Source: Hydrogenophaga sp.
Lineage (GTDB): Bacteria; Pseudomonadota; Gammaproteobacteria; Burkholderiales; Burkholderiaceae_C
DNA length: 15,034 bases
NCBI GenBank assembly: GCA_018335615.1
Contig: JAGXRS010000224.1
Span: 1-15,034 of the forward strand
Reading direction: 5' to 3'
Part shown: positions 14,860 through 15,034 of the stretch, piece after piece
Numbering within the stretch: the stretch's first letter is position 1
Layout of the letters: each line of letters begins with the position of its first letter
Position numbers and translations under genes: made by a program
The notes under the pieces: generated by a model
Database searches by the model: none
Told to the model about the DNA's origin: nothing
What the model saw: only the letters and a program-made list of their open reading frames with translations

Positions 14860-14888
14860 ATCTTAACACAAACGCGAATGGTTCTTAA
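14860..14888 (-). promoter_or_regulatory. Candidate promoter of the iron-binding protein gene
   Basis: On the minus strand TTAAGA (14888-14883, 4/6) is spaced 17 bp from TAAGAT (14865-14860, 4/6), giving a leader of about 100 nt. The element overlaps the 5' end of the divergent lipoprotein gene, so the two genes share this AT-rich stretch. Confidence 0.35.
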
Positions 14889-15034
14889 TAAGTTTACCTT
14901 CCGGCATTGCGCGATGCCGTGGGTGCTGGGTCTGGCGTTCTTGGCCGGATGCAGCAGCCCACCGCCTGCGCCGCCGGATCGGCAGGGCGTCACCCCCACG
15001 GGGCCACCAGCGGTCGTCGAGCCGGTTCGGCGAC
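14878..15034 (+). CDS. Putative lipoprotein, N-terminal fragment cut by the window edge
   Basis: The open frame runs from an ATG at 14878 through the last base without a stop (52 codons seen). It has the layout of a type II signal peptide: basic n-region (NKFTFRH), hydrophobic core (PWVLGLAFLAG) and lipobox L22-A-G-C25, followed by a Ser/Pro-rich tether (CSSPPPAPPDRQG). The mature protein should be membrane-anchored by lipid at C25. An internal ATG at 14914 (M13) would also leave a short signal peptide. Too little of the mature domain is present to name a family. It is divergent from the iron-binding protein gene. Confidence 0.7.
   Translation, partial: MVLNKFTFRHCAMPWVLGLAFLAGCSSPPPAPPDRQGVTPTGPPAVVEPVRR

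Overview
The window comes from a GC-rich chromosome, most likely a beta-proteobacterium of the Comamonadaceae (Hydrogenophaga/Acidovorax-like). This is inferred from overall gene style: a homodimeric-type AceE, an AceF with two lipoyl domains, an LpdA with its own N-terminal lipoyl domain, and a PAS sensor kinase/FixJ-type regulator pair beside them. Gene density is high. I see no insertion sequence, CRISPR array, tRNA or rRNA.

Layout. Bases 25-3200 (minus strand) carry a two-component system: a membrane PAS histidine kinase whose stop overlaps the start of a LuxR/FixJ-type response regulator by ATGA. A 210-bp AT-rich divergent promoter region (3201-3410) separates it from the plus-strand pyruvate dehydrogenase operon aceE-aceF-lpdA (3411-9797). 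After a 179-bp gap with a strong hairpin lies the most unusual gene here (9977-11284, plus). It encodes a [2Fe-2S] ferredoxin domain, a flavin-reductase-like barrel without its NAD domain, a group I truncated haemoglobin-like domain and a C-terminal CxxC/CxxC knuckle in one 435-residue chain. Next come a secreted NlpC/P60 peptidase (minus), a divergent isochorismatase-fold hydrolase (plus), an NAD-type short-chain dehydrogenase (minus) with a perfect palindromic ACGT operator resembling LiuR sites, an intrinsic terminator, an orphan FutA/FbpA-type ferric iron-binding protein (minus), and the start of a divergent lipoprotein cut by the window edge.

How the genes fit together. AceE, AceF and LpdA form the pyruvate dehydrogenase complex, which makes acetyl-CoA. 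The divergent two-component system is a candidate local regulator of that operon, but nothing in the sequence proves it. The ferredoxin-globin fusion sits just downstream and could link electron supply to O2 or NO chemistry; this is inference. The dehydrogenase is probably a 3-hydroxyacyl-CoA dehydrogenase of branched-chain amino acid or fatty acid breakdown. The remaining genes look like independent single-gene units.
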